Assembly (NCBI GenBank): GCA_903840435.1
Contig: CAIMFV010000022.1
Span: 56,575-120,574, forward strand
DNA: 64,000 nt
Source of the DNA: an uncultured Caulobacterales bacterium
Lineage (GTDB): Bacteria; Pseudomonadota; Alphaproteobacteria; Caulobacterales; Caulobacteraceae
Reading direction: 5' to 3'
This document shows, piece by piece, positions 46,123 to 53,803 of the stretch (positions are counted from its first letter, which is position 1; every line of letters starts with the position of its first letter). The notes below the pieces were generated by a model. That model was not told the DNA's origin. It saw only the letters and a program-made list of their open reading frames with translations, and searched no databases. A program made the translations under genes and the position numbers.

Positions 46123-46356
46123 ATTTGTTCTGAGGCACATGGTCGCAAGCAGATCAAACAGTCCATCTTCGAGTATCGGGATCTCGAGGCCGAGGAGCGC
46201 GCCATGGCCGACGGCGAGGCGGCGGCGGATGCGGGTCATGTTGTCCCCCAAGCTGAAGTTTCGGCATGGTTGTCCGCTGGGGGAACTCCAGACGAAAAGC
46301 CCGTTCCCTCCTCGCGGCTAAAGTCGTCTGATCGGGTTGGCGCTCGCCACGTCTAA
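46123..46356 (+). pseudogene. Remnant of a ribbon-helix-helix-type antitoxin (N-terminus lost)
   Basis: The frame opens after a stop at 46120 with no start codon before GRKQIKQSIFEYRDLEAEER, then DGEAAADAGHVVPQAEVSAW and a GTPDEKPVP-like end. The acidic helix, the AGxVVPxxEVxxWL pattern and the GTP.E.P tail resemble the C-terminal two-thirds of small plasmid/chromosomal antitoxins, as judged by eye. The N-terminal DNA-binding strand is missing and the reading frame runs on past the usual end. No toxin gene is adjacent. Confidence 0.5.
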
Positions 46357-46445
46357 TGGATCGCGCCAAGCCCTTGCGCCTGACGCGTCTCAGGGCGATA
46401 TTAGGGTGGGTCCATCAGGGACCTGACATCTAGGGATTTCTCGCC

Positions 46446-47186
46446 ATGAGCGATTTCGATCGCCGCTTTGCTCGACCCAGTGCCATTCCGGCCGATATGG
46501 CTGTGGATGCGGGTCTGCGCGCCTTTATGCTTGGGGTCTATAACAAGCTCGCCTTGGGGCTCGTCCTATCAGCCGCCTTGGCCTATCTGTTTTCGCATCA
46601 GCTCGCTGGCCTCTTCTACATCACAGACGGCGACCGTTTTGAGCTGAGTGGTTTGGCTAGACTTGTTCGCTTTGCGCCCTTAGCAATCGTCTTCGGGGCC
46701 ATGTTCTTCATGCGCAATCCGTCGCCGCGTGGCGCTGCCCTCTTCTATTGGTCGATTGTTTCGCTGCTAGGCGCGAGCCTGTCGATCTGGTTCGAAATCT
46801 ATGCGCTGGGCTCGGTGGCGCAGGTGTTCTTAATCACCGCTTCGGCCTTTGGCGGTCTTAGCCTCTATGGCTATGCGACCAAGCGCGATCTGACCGCGAT
46901 GGGCTCTTTCCTCATCATGGGACTGATCGGCATTATCCTCGCCTCGCTCGTCAACATCTTCCTGCATTCGTCGATGATCCATTTCATCGTCTCTTTGCTG
47001 GGCGTTGGCATTTTTGCCGGTCTGACGGCCTATGATACGCAAAAGCTGAAGATGACCTATTACCAGCTTGGCGGAAATGCAGCGGCGCTCAATGTCGCCA
47101 CCAGCTATGGGGCCTTGAACCTCTATCTCGACTTCATCAACCTCTTCCAGTTCCTGATGGCGCTTTTGGGCGGCAATCGTCGCTAA
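46446..47186 (+). CDS. Bax inhibitor-1 / YccA family membrane protein
   Basis: 246 residues with seven membrane helices. The N-terminal ALRAFMLGVYNKLALGLVLSA-type segment, FGGLSLYGYATKRDLTAMG and the C-terminal LYLDFINLFQFLMALLGGNRR are signatures of bacterial BI-1 proteins, which act as calcium-leak or FtsH-modulating proteins. A strong terminator follows. Confidence 0.93.
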   Translation: MSDFDRRFARPSAIPADMAVDAGLRAFMLGVYNKLALGLVLSAALAYLFSHQLAGLFYITDGDRFELSGLARLVRFAPLAIVFGAMFFMRNPSPRGAALFYWSIVSLLGASLSIWFEIYALGSVAQVFLITASAFGGLSLYGYATKRDLTAMGSFLIMGLIGIILASLVNIFLHSSMIHFIVSLLGVGIFAGLTAYDTQKLKMTYYQLGGNAAALNVATSYGALNLYLDFINLFQFLMALLGGNRR

Positions 47187-47209
47187 GCGAGCCTGAGCTG
47201 ATCCAACCG

Positions 47210-47245
47210 GGGCCGGAGGCTGAAAAAGCCTTCGGCCCTTTTTTT
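47210..47245 (+). terminator. Rho-independent terminator after the BI-1 gene
   Basis: A 12-bp GC-rich stem (47210-47221 with 47227-47238, one G-T pair) with a 5-nt A-rich loop is followed by seven T residues. It separates the BI-1 gene from thpR; it is the clearest intrinsic terminator in the window. Confidence 0.92.
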
Positions 47246-47258
47246 GTACTGAGGGTCT

Positions 47259-47795
47259 ATGATCCGACTGTTCGCAGCCCTGCCCTTGCCTTTTGACATC
47301 ACCGAGGGTTTGGCCCGTCGCACCCAAGGCCTGCCGCGCGCCGCCTGGCGACCGGTTGAAGGCCTGCACATCACCTTGGCATTCTTTGGCGAGATGGATG
47401 AGGCGCGCGCCTCCGACCTCGATCTTGAGCTCGGTCGGCTGGCGATGGAACCCTTCCTGCTCCACCTTGAAGGCGTGGGCCAGTTTGTCGAGGGACCAAG
47501 CGCCCAAACCCTGCACGCCCGCGTGCCGCTGAGTGAGCCTCTGGAGCGGCTGGCGCGCAAATGTGAAACCGCCGCTCGCAAGGTCGGCGTCCGGCCGGAG
47601 ACCCGCGCCTATCGCCCCCATGTGACCTTGGCGTCGGTGAAGCGCGCGCCGCCCGAGCGGGTGGTGGCCTGGATCGCCGCCCATAACCTGTTGCGCTCGC
47701 CAGATTGGCGCGCCGATCAGTTTCACCTCTATTCTAGTTTGCGCGGCGAGCGAGGCGCGCATTATGAGGTGGAGCGCACCTATCGGCTCGCCTGA
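47259..47795 (+). CDS. thpR: RNA 2',3'-cyclic phosphodiesterase (LigT/ThpR)
   Basis: 178 residues of the 2H phosphoesterase family: the two HxTx motifs are HITLAFFGEMDE and HVTLASVKR. The start ATG at 47259 gives MIRLFAALPLP, the typical N-terminus. It hydrolyses 2',3'-cyclic phosphates of RNA. It is a single gene between a terminator and the lyase gene. Confidence 0.93.
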   Translation: MIRLFAALPLPFDITEGLARRTQGLPRAAWRPVEGLHITLAFFGEMDEARASDLDLELGRLAMEPFLLHLEGVGQFVEGPSAQTLHARVPLSEPLERLARKCETAARKVGVRPETRAYRPHVTLASVKRAPPERVVAWIAAHNLLRSPDWRADQFHLYSSLRGERGAHYEVERTYRLA

Positions 47796-47824
47796 GCCAC
47801 CTATCGTTTCGGAGCCTGACCCCC

Positions 47825-48703
47825 ATGGCCACTTCACCCGTCCAGCTTCGTCCCCGACGCAGCGTGCTCTACATGCCCGCCTCCAACCAAAAGGCCATCG
47901 ACAAGGCGCGTACCCTGCCCTGCGACGCAGTCATTCTTGATTTGGAAGACGCGGTGGCTCCCGAGGCAAAGGACGCGGCGCGGGAACAGGCGCTTGCCGC
48001 CATTCGTGCGGGCGGCTTTGGTCGTCGTGAGCTGATCTTGCGCATCAATGGACTTGAAACGCCTTGGGGTGAAGCCGATCTGGCCGCCGCCTGCCAAGTT
48101 GAAGGCCTCGATGCGGTCCTCGTGCCAAAGATCAATGATGCGGGCGACGTGGCCCGCTATGATGGGCGTCTTTCCCATGCGGCGCGCGAGACGCGGCTTT
48201 GGGCCATGATCGAAACCGGCCGGGTGCTGTTTCACCTGGAAGGCGTCGCGGCCGCGTCGCGCACGTCCAGACTGTCGAGCTTTGTTATGGGGACCAATGA
48301 TCTCGTCAAGGAAAGCGGCGCGCGCCTAACCACGGCCCGCACGGCTTTGCACACGGCCCTGTCGCTCAGCGTCGCGGCGGGCAAGGCCTATGGTTTGACA
48401 GTGCTCGACGGCGTGTTCAACGGCCTCGAGGATCCGCAAGGCTTGGAGGCCCAATGCGCCCAGGGCCTGGAATTCGGCTTTGACGGCAAGACTCTCATCC
48501 ACCCGAACCAGATCGACATCGCCAATCGGGTTTTCTCGCCGACCGAGGACGAGGTGGCCTTTGCGCGCGCCGTCATCGCAGCCTTCTCCCTGCCCGAAAA
48601 CGCCGATAAGGGCGCCATTCGGGTGGCCGGAAAAATGGCCGAGCGCTTACATCTGGCCCAAGCGGAAAAGACCGTGGCTGTGGCCGAGGCGATTACCGCC
48701 TAG
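47825..48703 (+). CDS. CitE-family CoA-ester lyase or malyl-CoA thioesterase
   Basis: 292 residues of the HpcH/HpaI superfamily: LYMPASNQKAIDKARTLPCD, ILDLEDAVAPEAKDAAR (metal-binding Glu/Asp), VLVPKINDAGDV, AMIETGRVLFHLEG and IHPNQIDIANRVFSP. It could be a malyl-CoA thioesterase (Mcl2) or lyase; sequence by eye does not separate these. It complements the longer lyase at 24.9-26.0 kb. Confidence 0.83.
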   Translation: MATSPVQLRPRRSVLYMPASNQKAIDKARTLPCDAVILDLEDAVAPEAKDAAREQALAAIRAGGFGRRELILRINGLETPWGEADLAAACQVEGLDAVLVPKINDAGDVARYDGRLSHAARETRLWAMIETGRVLFHLEGVAAASRTSRLSSFVMGTNDLVKESGARLTTARTALHTALSLSVAAGKAYGLTVLDGVFNGLEDPQGLEAQCAQGLEFGFDGKTLIHPNQIDIANRVFSPTEDEVAFARAVIAAFSLPENADKGAIRVAGKMAERLHLAQAEKTVAVAEAITA

Positions 48704-48728
48704 GTGCGCCACGGCCAATCAACACGGC

Positions 48729-49328
48729 TTAGGACTTGCTAAGCAAAGGAAGTCCGAGTTTCGCAGACAGGGAAAAGCTATTCTTGGCCAGCAGGGGCAG
48801 GCCAAAGCTGGTGGTCTTGCGCTTCGATTTCGTCAGCTCGGGCAGTCCAAAAGCCCGGCCAAACGAGAAGGTGTGACGGGCGAGGATCGGCATGCTGAAA
48901 AAGCGCGAGAAGCTGGCATGGCTGTCGGCCAGCACCGGAAGCGCCAGGCTGGACGACAAAGGCGTCGCTTCGTCATAATCCAAATAGGTGCGCTCGGCCT
49001 CTTTGACCCGCGACGGGATGGGTCCTGCCTCATCCAGCAAGGTGATGGCGGGTTGGGCGAAGCCGAAATAGGCGTGGACTGTCACCACGACGCCGCCGGC
49101 TAAGATCTCCTCGGCATAGATTTTCGCCTGAGATTTCAGCACCCAGCCCTTCATCAACTCTAGGGCCAGCGCCTCAAGGGCGGCTGCCTTTCCCGACTCG
49201 GTCGGCTTTGGCTTTGGCGGCCCGACGACGAAAATGAGCGAAGAAAAGAAACCGTAAGCTTTCAGCGCCTCGACGGCGGAATCGGCGGCTTTCTGGCTTG
49301 CATAGAGGCGGCTGATGATTTCGGTCAT
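48729..49328 (-). CDS. Puc-operon protein with C-terminal 16-residue repeats (unknown)
   Basis: 199 residues, 35 bp downstream of pucC on the same strand, so probably the last gene of the puc operon. Residues 1-100 look like a compact alpha/beta domain (MTEIISRLYASQKAADSAVE, then GGVVVTVHAYFGFAQPAITLL), reminiscent of small YflT/stress-type domains by eye. Residues 124-199 hold five copies of a unit with [LF]-x-[LM]-P-x-L, the prolines at 131, 147, 163, 178 and 194 (period about 16), separated by Ser/Phe/Lys spacers. No predicted membrane helix. Function unknown; an LH2 assembly or stability role is inferred from position only. Confidence 0.75.
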   Translation of the reverse strand: MTEIISRLYASQKAADSAVEALKAYGFFSSLIFVVGPPKPKPTESGKAAALEALALELMKGWVLKSQAKIYAEEILAGGVVVTVHAYFGFAQPAITLLDEAGPIPSRVKEAERTYLDYDEATPLSSSLALPVLADSHASFSRFFSMPILARHTFSFGRAFGLPELTKSKRKTTSFGLPLLAKNSFSLSAKLGLPLLSKS

Positions 49329-49363
49329 GGTCTGTCCGTCTTGGCCAAGGGTTAGAGGGGGCG

Positions 49364-50785
49364 CTAAAGCGTAGGTTTGAGGGGACTTGCAGCGGCAGTC
49401 TGACGTTTGAACGCGCGCGTCGCCGCGCGACGCATCAGCGGTACAGCAACCGCTAGCGTAATCACGAGCAACAGGATTTCAAGTCCGTAAACCGCATCAT
49501 AGGCCAGGGCAGGATATGCGCCCGCTTGAGCCAAGCTGTCACGGATGACGCCGCCCATGGCGATGGCAAGACCCGCAGCTGACGCCTGCACCGCGCCCCA
49601 AGCGCCGAGCGCAAGGCCGGTTTGATGTTCCGGCGAGCGGTTCATGGTGGCGGTTAAGGTGCCGTGGCTGAAAAGGCCGCCGCCTAGCCCGATGAACAGC
49701 GTGCCGAGCGCAAATAGGGCCACCGAGGCGAGGGGAGCCGCCGAGATGACACACAGGAAGGCGGGAACGCCGATGGCCGCGCCAAGTCCTGCCATACGAA
49801 AAGGGTCCGCCCCGCGACTGAGGACCCGCGACGCCCAGCCAAAGCCTGTTAATCCGCCGAGCGCAAAAATGGCCGTCAATTTGGTTGTGTCGCCCACCGA
49901 AAGATGCAGGATCTGCCCGCCATAGGGCTCTAGCAGCACGTCCTCCATACTAAAGGCCATGGTGCCAAGGCCGACAACGGCCAAGCGGTTGACCACCGCG
50001 CCGCCTCGGGCAAACTCGGTCCAGGCCTCAGCAAACCCCCCGGTGGGCGGCAGGGCGTCGAGATAGGCAGCCGAACGCCTTGGCTCCTGTTTCCAAAGGG
50101 CGATGCCGTTCAGCAGGATGGTTGCTACGGCAGCGCCCTGGATGACCTGCACCAAACGTCCGGCGGTGAAGTCGGCCAAAATGGCCCCAAAGCCGAGGGC
50201 GCTGACGATCATACCAAATAAGAGCATGACATACATCAGGCCGACCACCTTGGGCTGAGATTCGGTCGCAGCTAGGTCGGTCGCCAGAGCAAGGCCAACG
50301 GTCTGGGTCGTATGCAGGCCCGCACCGACGAGCAAAAAGGCCAAGGCGGCGGCGGCAAGGCCAATCCAGACCGGCGCATGGGCGGCGTGGCCCGCCCCCG
50401 CCAGCACCAGCACAGCGAAGGGCATGATGGCGAGGCCACCAAATTGCACCATGGCGCCACGATAGATGAAGGGGGTTCGCCGCCACCCCAAGGCTGAGCG
50501 ATGGGTGTCAGACTGAAAGCCAATCAGCGCCCGAAACGGCGCAAAGACTAAGGGCAGCGATATCATCACTCCGACCAGCGAGGCTGGCACACCAAGCTCG
50601 ACAATCATGACGCGGTTCAGCGTGCCGATCAAAAGCACCAGCGCCATACCAACCGAGGCTTGAAACAGCGACAAGCGCAACAGCCGTGGCAGTGGCAAAT
50701 CAGGTGTCGCCGCATCGGCAAAGGGCAAAAAGCGCGACCCCATGCTGATCCAGGCGTTCATCGCCTTGCGGCTGAAACGGTTCAT
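49364..50785 (-). CDS. pucC: LH2 assembly protein PucC (BCH-type MFS)
   Basis: 473 residues, twelve hydrophobic segments, major-facilitator fold. LIGTLNRVMIVELGVPASLVG and FQSDTHRSALGWRRTPFIYRG are PucC/BCH signatures. It is required for LH2 formation in Rhodobacter. It lies 130 bp after pucA; the gap holds a GC stem (GGCGC/GCGCC) on the transcript followed later by six T residues, perhaps limiting read-through from pucBA. Confidence 0.94.
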   Translation of the reverse strand: MNRFSRKAMNAWISMGSRFLPFADAATPDLPLPRLLRLSLFQASVGMALVLLIGTLNRVMIVELGVPASLVGVMISLPLVFAPFRALIGFQSDTHRSALGWRRTPFIYRGAMVQFGGLAIMPFAVLVLAGAGHAAHAPVWIGLAAAALAFLLVGAGLHTTQTVGLALATDLAATESQPKVVGLMYVMLLFGMIVSALGFGAILADFTAGRLVQVIQGAAVATILLNGIALWKQEPRRSAAYLDALPPTGGFAEAWTEFARGGAVVNRLAVVGLGTMAFSMEDVLLEPYGGQILHLSVGDTTKLTAIFALGGLTGFGWASRVLSRGADPFRMAGLGAAIGVPAFLCVISAAPLASVALFALGTLFIGLGGGLFSHGTLTATMNRSPEHQTGLALGAWGAVQASAAGLAIAMGGVIRDSLAQAGAYPALAYDAVYGLEILLLVITLAVAVPLMRRAATRAFKRQTAAASPLKPTL

Positions 50786-50915
50786 GCTGATGTCGCCGTT
50801 GGGAAAGGGGCGAAGAACGGCGGGTCAACCCAAGGGGTCGCCCGCCGAGCGCCGGGGACGATTGGACCGTTAAAAAAGCTCCAACCGCCAGACCGGCGCA
50901 GTCCGCGCCACAGGC

Positions 50916-51269
50916 CTATCGAGGTTGCAGCGTGTTTAAGGCGAGCTTATCCGAGTGGATGCTCGTCCGCTCCGCGCTGGCGCTTGTTGCCGCTTGCGGC
51001 GTAATCGTCACGGTGACTGCGCCGTCCGTCCCCGTCGCCTTGGCCACGCGCACGTCGAAAGACGAGCCCGCTTGCGCCACGGCGGTGGAGGTGGACAGTT
51101 CAGCCTTCGCAGCCTTGGCTTTCGACGACCCGGCGAAAAAATCCTTCATCCAGGTGGTGTTGTTCAAGACAGCGGCGTGAACCGTCAGCGAGGTCAGAGC
51201 GACCGCGCCGAGGAACAGCGGCAGACCGATGGTGGGCTGGACGACAGTCCAGATTCGACCTTGGTTCAT
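50916..51269 (-). CDS. pucA: LH2 light-harvesting alpha subunit with long C-terminal extension
   Basis: 117 residues, about twice the usual length. The first ~46 are a classical LH2 alpha: [20 protein letters not shown], the BChl-ligand His in [12 protein letters not shown]. The remaining ~70 residues are Ala/Ser/Thr/Lys-rich ([16 protein letters not shown] and on), hydrophilic, and would face the periplasm. The start follows pucB by 11 bp with AGGAG upstream. Some species have short Ala/Pro-rich tails; one this long is uncommon. Confidence 0.92.
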   Translation of the reverse strand: MNQGRIWTVVQPTIGLPLFLGAVALTSLTVHAAVLNNTTWMKDFFAGSSKAKAAKAELSTSTAVAQAGSSFDVRVAKATGTDGAVTVTITPQAATSASAERTSIHSDKLALNTLQPR

Positions 51270-51280
51270 GTGCTGAGCTC

Positions 51281-51442
51281 CTATTTCATCCAGGGGGTGA
51301 AGATGTAGGCGAGCACATGGGCGACCACCGCTATGGCGAAGAACACCCGAGCGCCGTCGATGACGTGCTTGTGCAGTTCTTCGGATTCCTTAATGGTCAA
51401 GCCAGTAGGCCAGACCCTGTTTGGATCATCTAAGTCATTCAT
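51281..51442 (-). CDS. pucB: LH2 light-harvesting beta subunit
   Basis: 53 residues. The product starts [20 protein letters not shown], continues [20 protein letters not shown] and ends [13 protein letters not shown], the standard LH2 beta pattern: the N-terminal His pair for peripheral B800/B850 binding and the AHVLAY ligand His. The stop TAG is followed by AGGAGCTC, the ribosome site of pucA. It is the first gene of the puc operon and sits ~250 bp from the PpsR boxes. Confidence 0.95.
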   Translation of the reverse strand: MNDLDDPNRVWPTGLTIKESEELHKHVIDGARVFFAIAVVAHVLAYIFTPWMK

Positions 51443-51665
51443 TGATGAAGTCCTCTATTATCTGGTTATTGGTGCTCCAAAATTGAGGCGCCAATGACAT
51501 CATACTTCCTACTGACCGGCGAATATTATGCACATGGCCAAGATTATGAAGTTGAATACGAGTATTTGCCGCGGACGAAATTGCTTCCGGCCGCGTCATC
51601 TTCGTACGCTGGCTTCGTCCTCGCGGTCTGTTGTTCGGCTGCCGCAATCGCCGAACATTAGCGAA
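51443..51665 (-). promoter_or_regulatory. Long puc leader region
   Basis: About 220 bp lie between the PpsR boxes and the pucB start, AT-richer toward pucB. A perfect 8-bp hairpin (TGTTCGGC / GCCGAACA, 10-nt loop) lies at 51632-51657, near the expected transcript 5' end. On the opposite strand a 55-codon frame (51494-51661) is open but has no support beyond openness. Long leaders often carry RNA control; here that is inferred. Confidence 0.5.
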
Positions 51666-51709
51666 TGTAAAGCTAGAAGGACACTTTAAATTGTCAAGAT
51701 AAAACGACA
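51666..51709 (-). promoter_or_regulatory. Two tandem PpsR/CrtJ boxes upstream of puc
   Basis: Two perfect TGT-N12-ACA palindromes, 51666-51683 and 51692-51709, are separated by 8 bp, the same layout as the crtE, bchC and bchX promoters. They place puc under the same oxygen-dependent repressor although the operon is 26 kb from the main cluster. Confidence 0.85.
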
Positions 51710-51837
51710 CTTGTTCAGGACGTGTCTAGCCGTGGAAGCGCCCCTTCGAGACGCAACCTTTAGGGTCAGCTCGCGTGGCAAGCCGAAAAACATCATGAAT
51801 TCAGGTTGAAATTGGTCCGCCCGCGGGCGGCAGGCGG

Positions 51838-52761
51838 TTAGGCCTCGCCGTTGAGCGCCGCATAGGCTGCATTCGACCAGCGCCTATGCACCCAAAACCA
51901 CTGCTCGGGATGGGCGCGGACCTGGGCCTCGATAAAGGCGTTCACCTTGGCGACGCCGGCCGTCAAATCCGCCTCGCGGGAGCCTGTCCTGTCGAGGGGA
52001 ATGGGGTCATGCACCACGATACGAAAGCGGGCCTTGGGCAGGCGGACGACTGTCATTGGTTGCAGGTCGGCGCCGAAGCGCAGCGCAAGCCGTGTCGGAC
52101 CGGCGGCCGTGTGCGCCAGGGCCCCCATAAAGGGCAGCGCGACGCCTTCATTGAATTTCTGGTCGTTCATCAGCGCCACGGATCTGCCGCGCTTCAGTCC
52201 TTCCAACATCTCACGGCTGCCTTCCGAGCCCTTGGGTGCGAACAGCTTGACGCCATAGGCGGCCCGGGTCTTGCGGATATAGGCATCGATATAAGGGTTG
52301 TTGGCAGCGCGATAGGTCATCTCACAGTCAATGCCCGCATCGACAATGGCGCAGGGCATGACCTCCCAATTGGCGAAATGGCCGGAAATAAAGATTGCCG
52401 GTCGCCCCGAGCGCTTGATTTCCTCCAAGCGCGCGCCGCCGATCACCTCGACCCGACCCAGGCTCGGGCGAAGCTTGGCCATGTGGGGAAACTCAAACGC
52501 TTGGCGACCTGCATTGTCCCATTGGGCATCAATCAATTTTGCCAGCGCTTCGCCCTTCAATTCTGGAAAGGCGATGGCGAGGTTGCGCTTCACCACCTGT
52601 TGCGAGCGCGTCAGGGGCCCAAGTTTACGGGCCAAAAACCCGCCAAGCGCTGACGCGACCTCAAGCGGAATGAGCTCAATCAGGCCCATCGCCGAAATCA
52701 GCGTGACGGCTTGCAGTCGCCAGATCAGATCCTGGCTGAATGTCGGTTTCGGCGACGCCAT
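51838..52761 (-). CDS. Lipid A biosynthesis lauroyl/myristoyl acyltransferase (LpxL/HtrB family)
   Basis: 307 residues, one N-terminal membrane helix, then the acyltransferase motif FISGHFANWEVMPCAI (HxxxxE/D active site: H and E) and VALMNDQKFNEGVALPFMG, with a C-terminal HRRWSNAAY. It adds a secondary acyl chain to lipid A at the inner membrane. It lies convergent-free next to the SDR gene on the same strand, 52 bp apart. Confidence 0.9.
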   Translation of the reverse strand: MASPKPTFSQDLIWRLQAVTLISAMGLIELIPLEVASALGGFLARKLGPLTRSQQVVKRNLAIAFPELKGEALAKLIDAQWDNAGRQAFEFPHMAKLRPSLGRVEVIGGARLEEIKRSGRPAIFISGHFANWEVMPCAIVDAGIDCEMTYRAANNPYIDAYIRKTRAAYGVKLFAPKGSEGSREMLEGLKRGRSVALMNDQKFNEGVALPFMGALAHTAAGPTRLALRFGADLQPMTVVRLPKARFRIVVHDPIPLDRTGSREADLTAGVAKVNAFIEAQVRAHPEQWFWVHRRWSNAAYAALNGEA

Positions 52762-52813
52762 GGCTGTGGATGTAGTCGATGTCCGGCGCAGGCGCCAGTT
52801 GGCGGCGCGCCGA

Positions 52814-53581
52814 TTAGGTCACCGTTGCGCCACCGTCGACCACCAAGGCCTGACCGGTCATAAAGCTCGACGCCTTGGACGCCAGATAGACCGCTGCGCC
52901 AGCAATCTCGTCCGGCTCGCCGATGCGCTTCAAAGGTGTGCCCGAGGTGGCGCGCTTGAGCGTATCTGGATTTTCCCAAAGGGCGCGCGCAAAGTCGGTG
53001 CGCACCAGGCCCGGCGCAATGCAGTTGACCCGCACATTGTGCGGCCCGAACTCCACCGCCAAATTCCGCGCCAACTGAAAATCCGCCGCCTTTGAAACAT
53101 TATAGGCGCCGATGATCGGCGAGCCGCGCAATCCCCCGATGGAGGAGACGATGATGATCGAGCCCTCCTGGCGCGTGATCATTTGGGGCGCGGTCATTTG
53201 GATCAGCCAATGATTGGCGATGACGTTGTTGGCGAGAATCTTGCTGAATTGGTCATCGGCTATGCCCGCCATCGGCCCGTAATAGGGATTGGAGGCGGCG
53301 TTGCAGACGAGCGTTGTCACCTTGCCAAAGGCGGCCATGGTGGCGTCAACGAGGGCCTGTAAGTCGTCCTTGGACGAGATATTGGCCGGGACGGAAATGG
53401 CCGTATTCGGCCCGTGCTTGGCATTGATCGCATCTGCCACCTCATCGCAGGGCGGCTTTTTGCGTGAGGAGATGACGACCTTCGCGCCATGTTCGGCCAT
53501 GCGTTCGGCAATGGCCTTGCCAATCCCTCGCGAGGACCCGGTAATGATCGCGACCTGACCGTCGAGCGAAAAAAGTGACAT
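52814..53581 (-). CDS. Short-chain dehydrogenase/reductase
   Basis: 255 residues from the ATG at 53581, which gives MSLFSLDGQVAIITGSSRG, the cofactor motif TGSSRGIG. NAG is replaced by CNAASNPYYG, the catalytic Ser is in VSSIGGLRG and the Tyr/Lys in YNVSKAAD, and VNCIAPGLVRTDF follows. It is an NAD(P)-dependent oxidoreductase of unknown substrate. It is divergent from the GMC-oxidoreductase operon and may act in the same pathway. Confidence 0.9.
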   Translation of the reverse strand: MSLFSLDGQVAIITGSSRGIGKAIAERMAEHGAKVVISSRKKPPCDEVADAINAKHGPNTAISVPANISSKDDLQALVDATMAAFGKVTTLVCNAASNPYYGPMAGIADDQFSKILANNVIANHWLIQMTAPQMITRQEGSIIIVSSIGGLRGSPIIGAYNVSKAADFQLARNLAVEFGPHNVRVNCIAPGLVRTDFARALWENPDTLKRATSGTPLKRIGEPDEIAGAAVYLASKASSFMTGQALVVDGGATVT

Positions 53582-53803
53582 TGTCGTCTCCAACCCCTGA
53601 TTTGCGCTTAGCCCGTTACGGCGCATCTTGTTGGGGGCATTGTTCAGGACTGGACCGGGGCGGTCAAGCCAAGCGGGTTGCCCGCGCCACGGCCGGTAGC
53701 AGGCGGCCCGCGCAAAATTTTTTGCCTTGTGCGACGAATAATATTGATTGAGGGCAGGACGCACCTCGGCGACCTTTGCGGCAAAAGCGCGGGACGGTCT
53801 TTT

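Noticed and set aside
51435..51710. 91-codon minus-strand frame over the pucB leader
   Set aside because: It crosses the pucB start in another frame and covers the PpsR boxes; the true gene here is pucB at 51281-51442.
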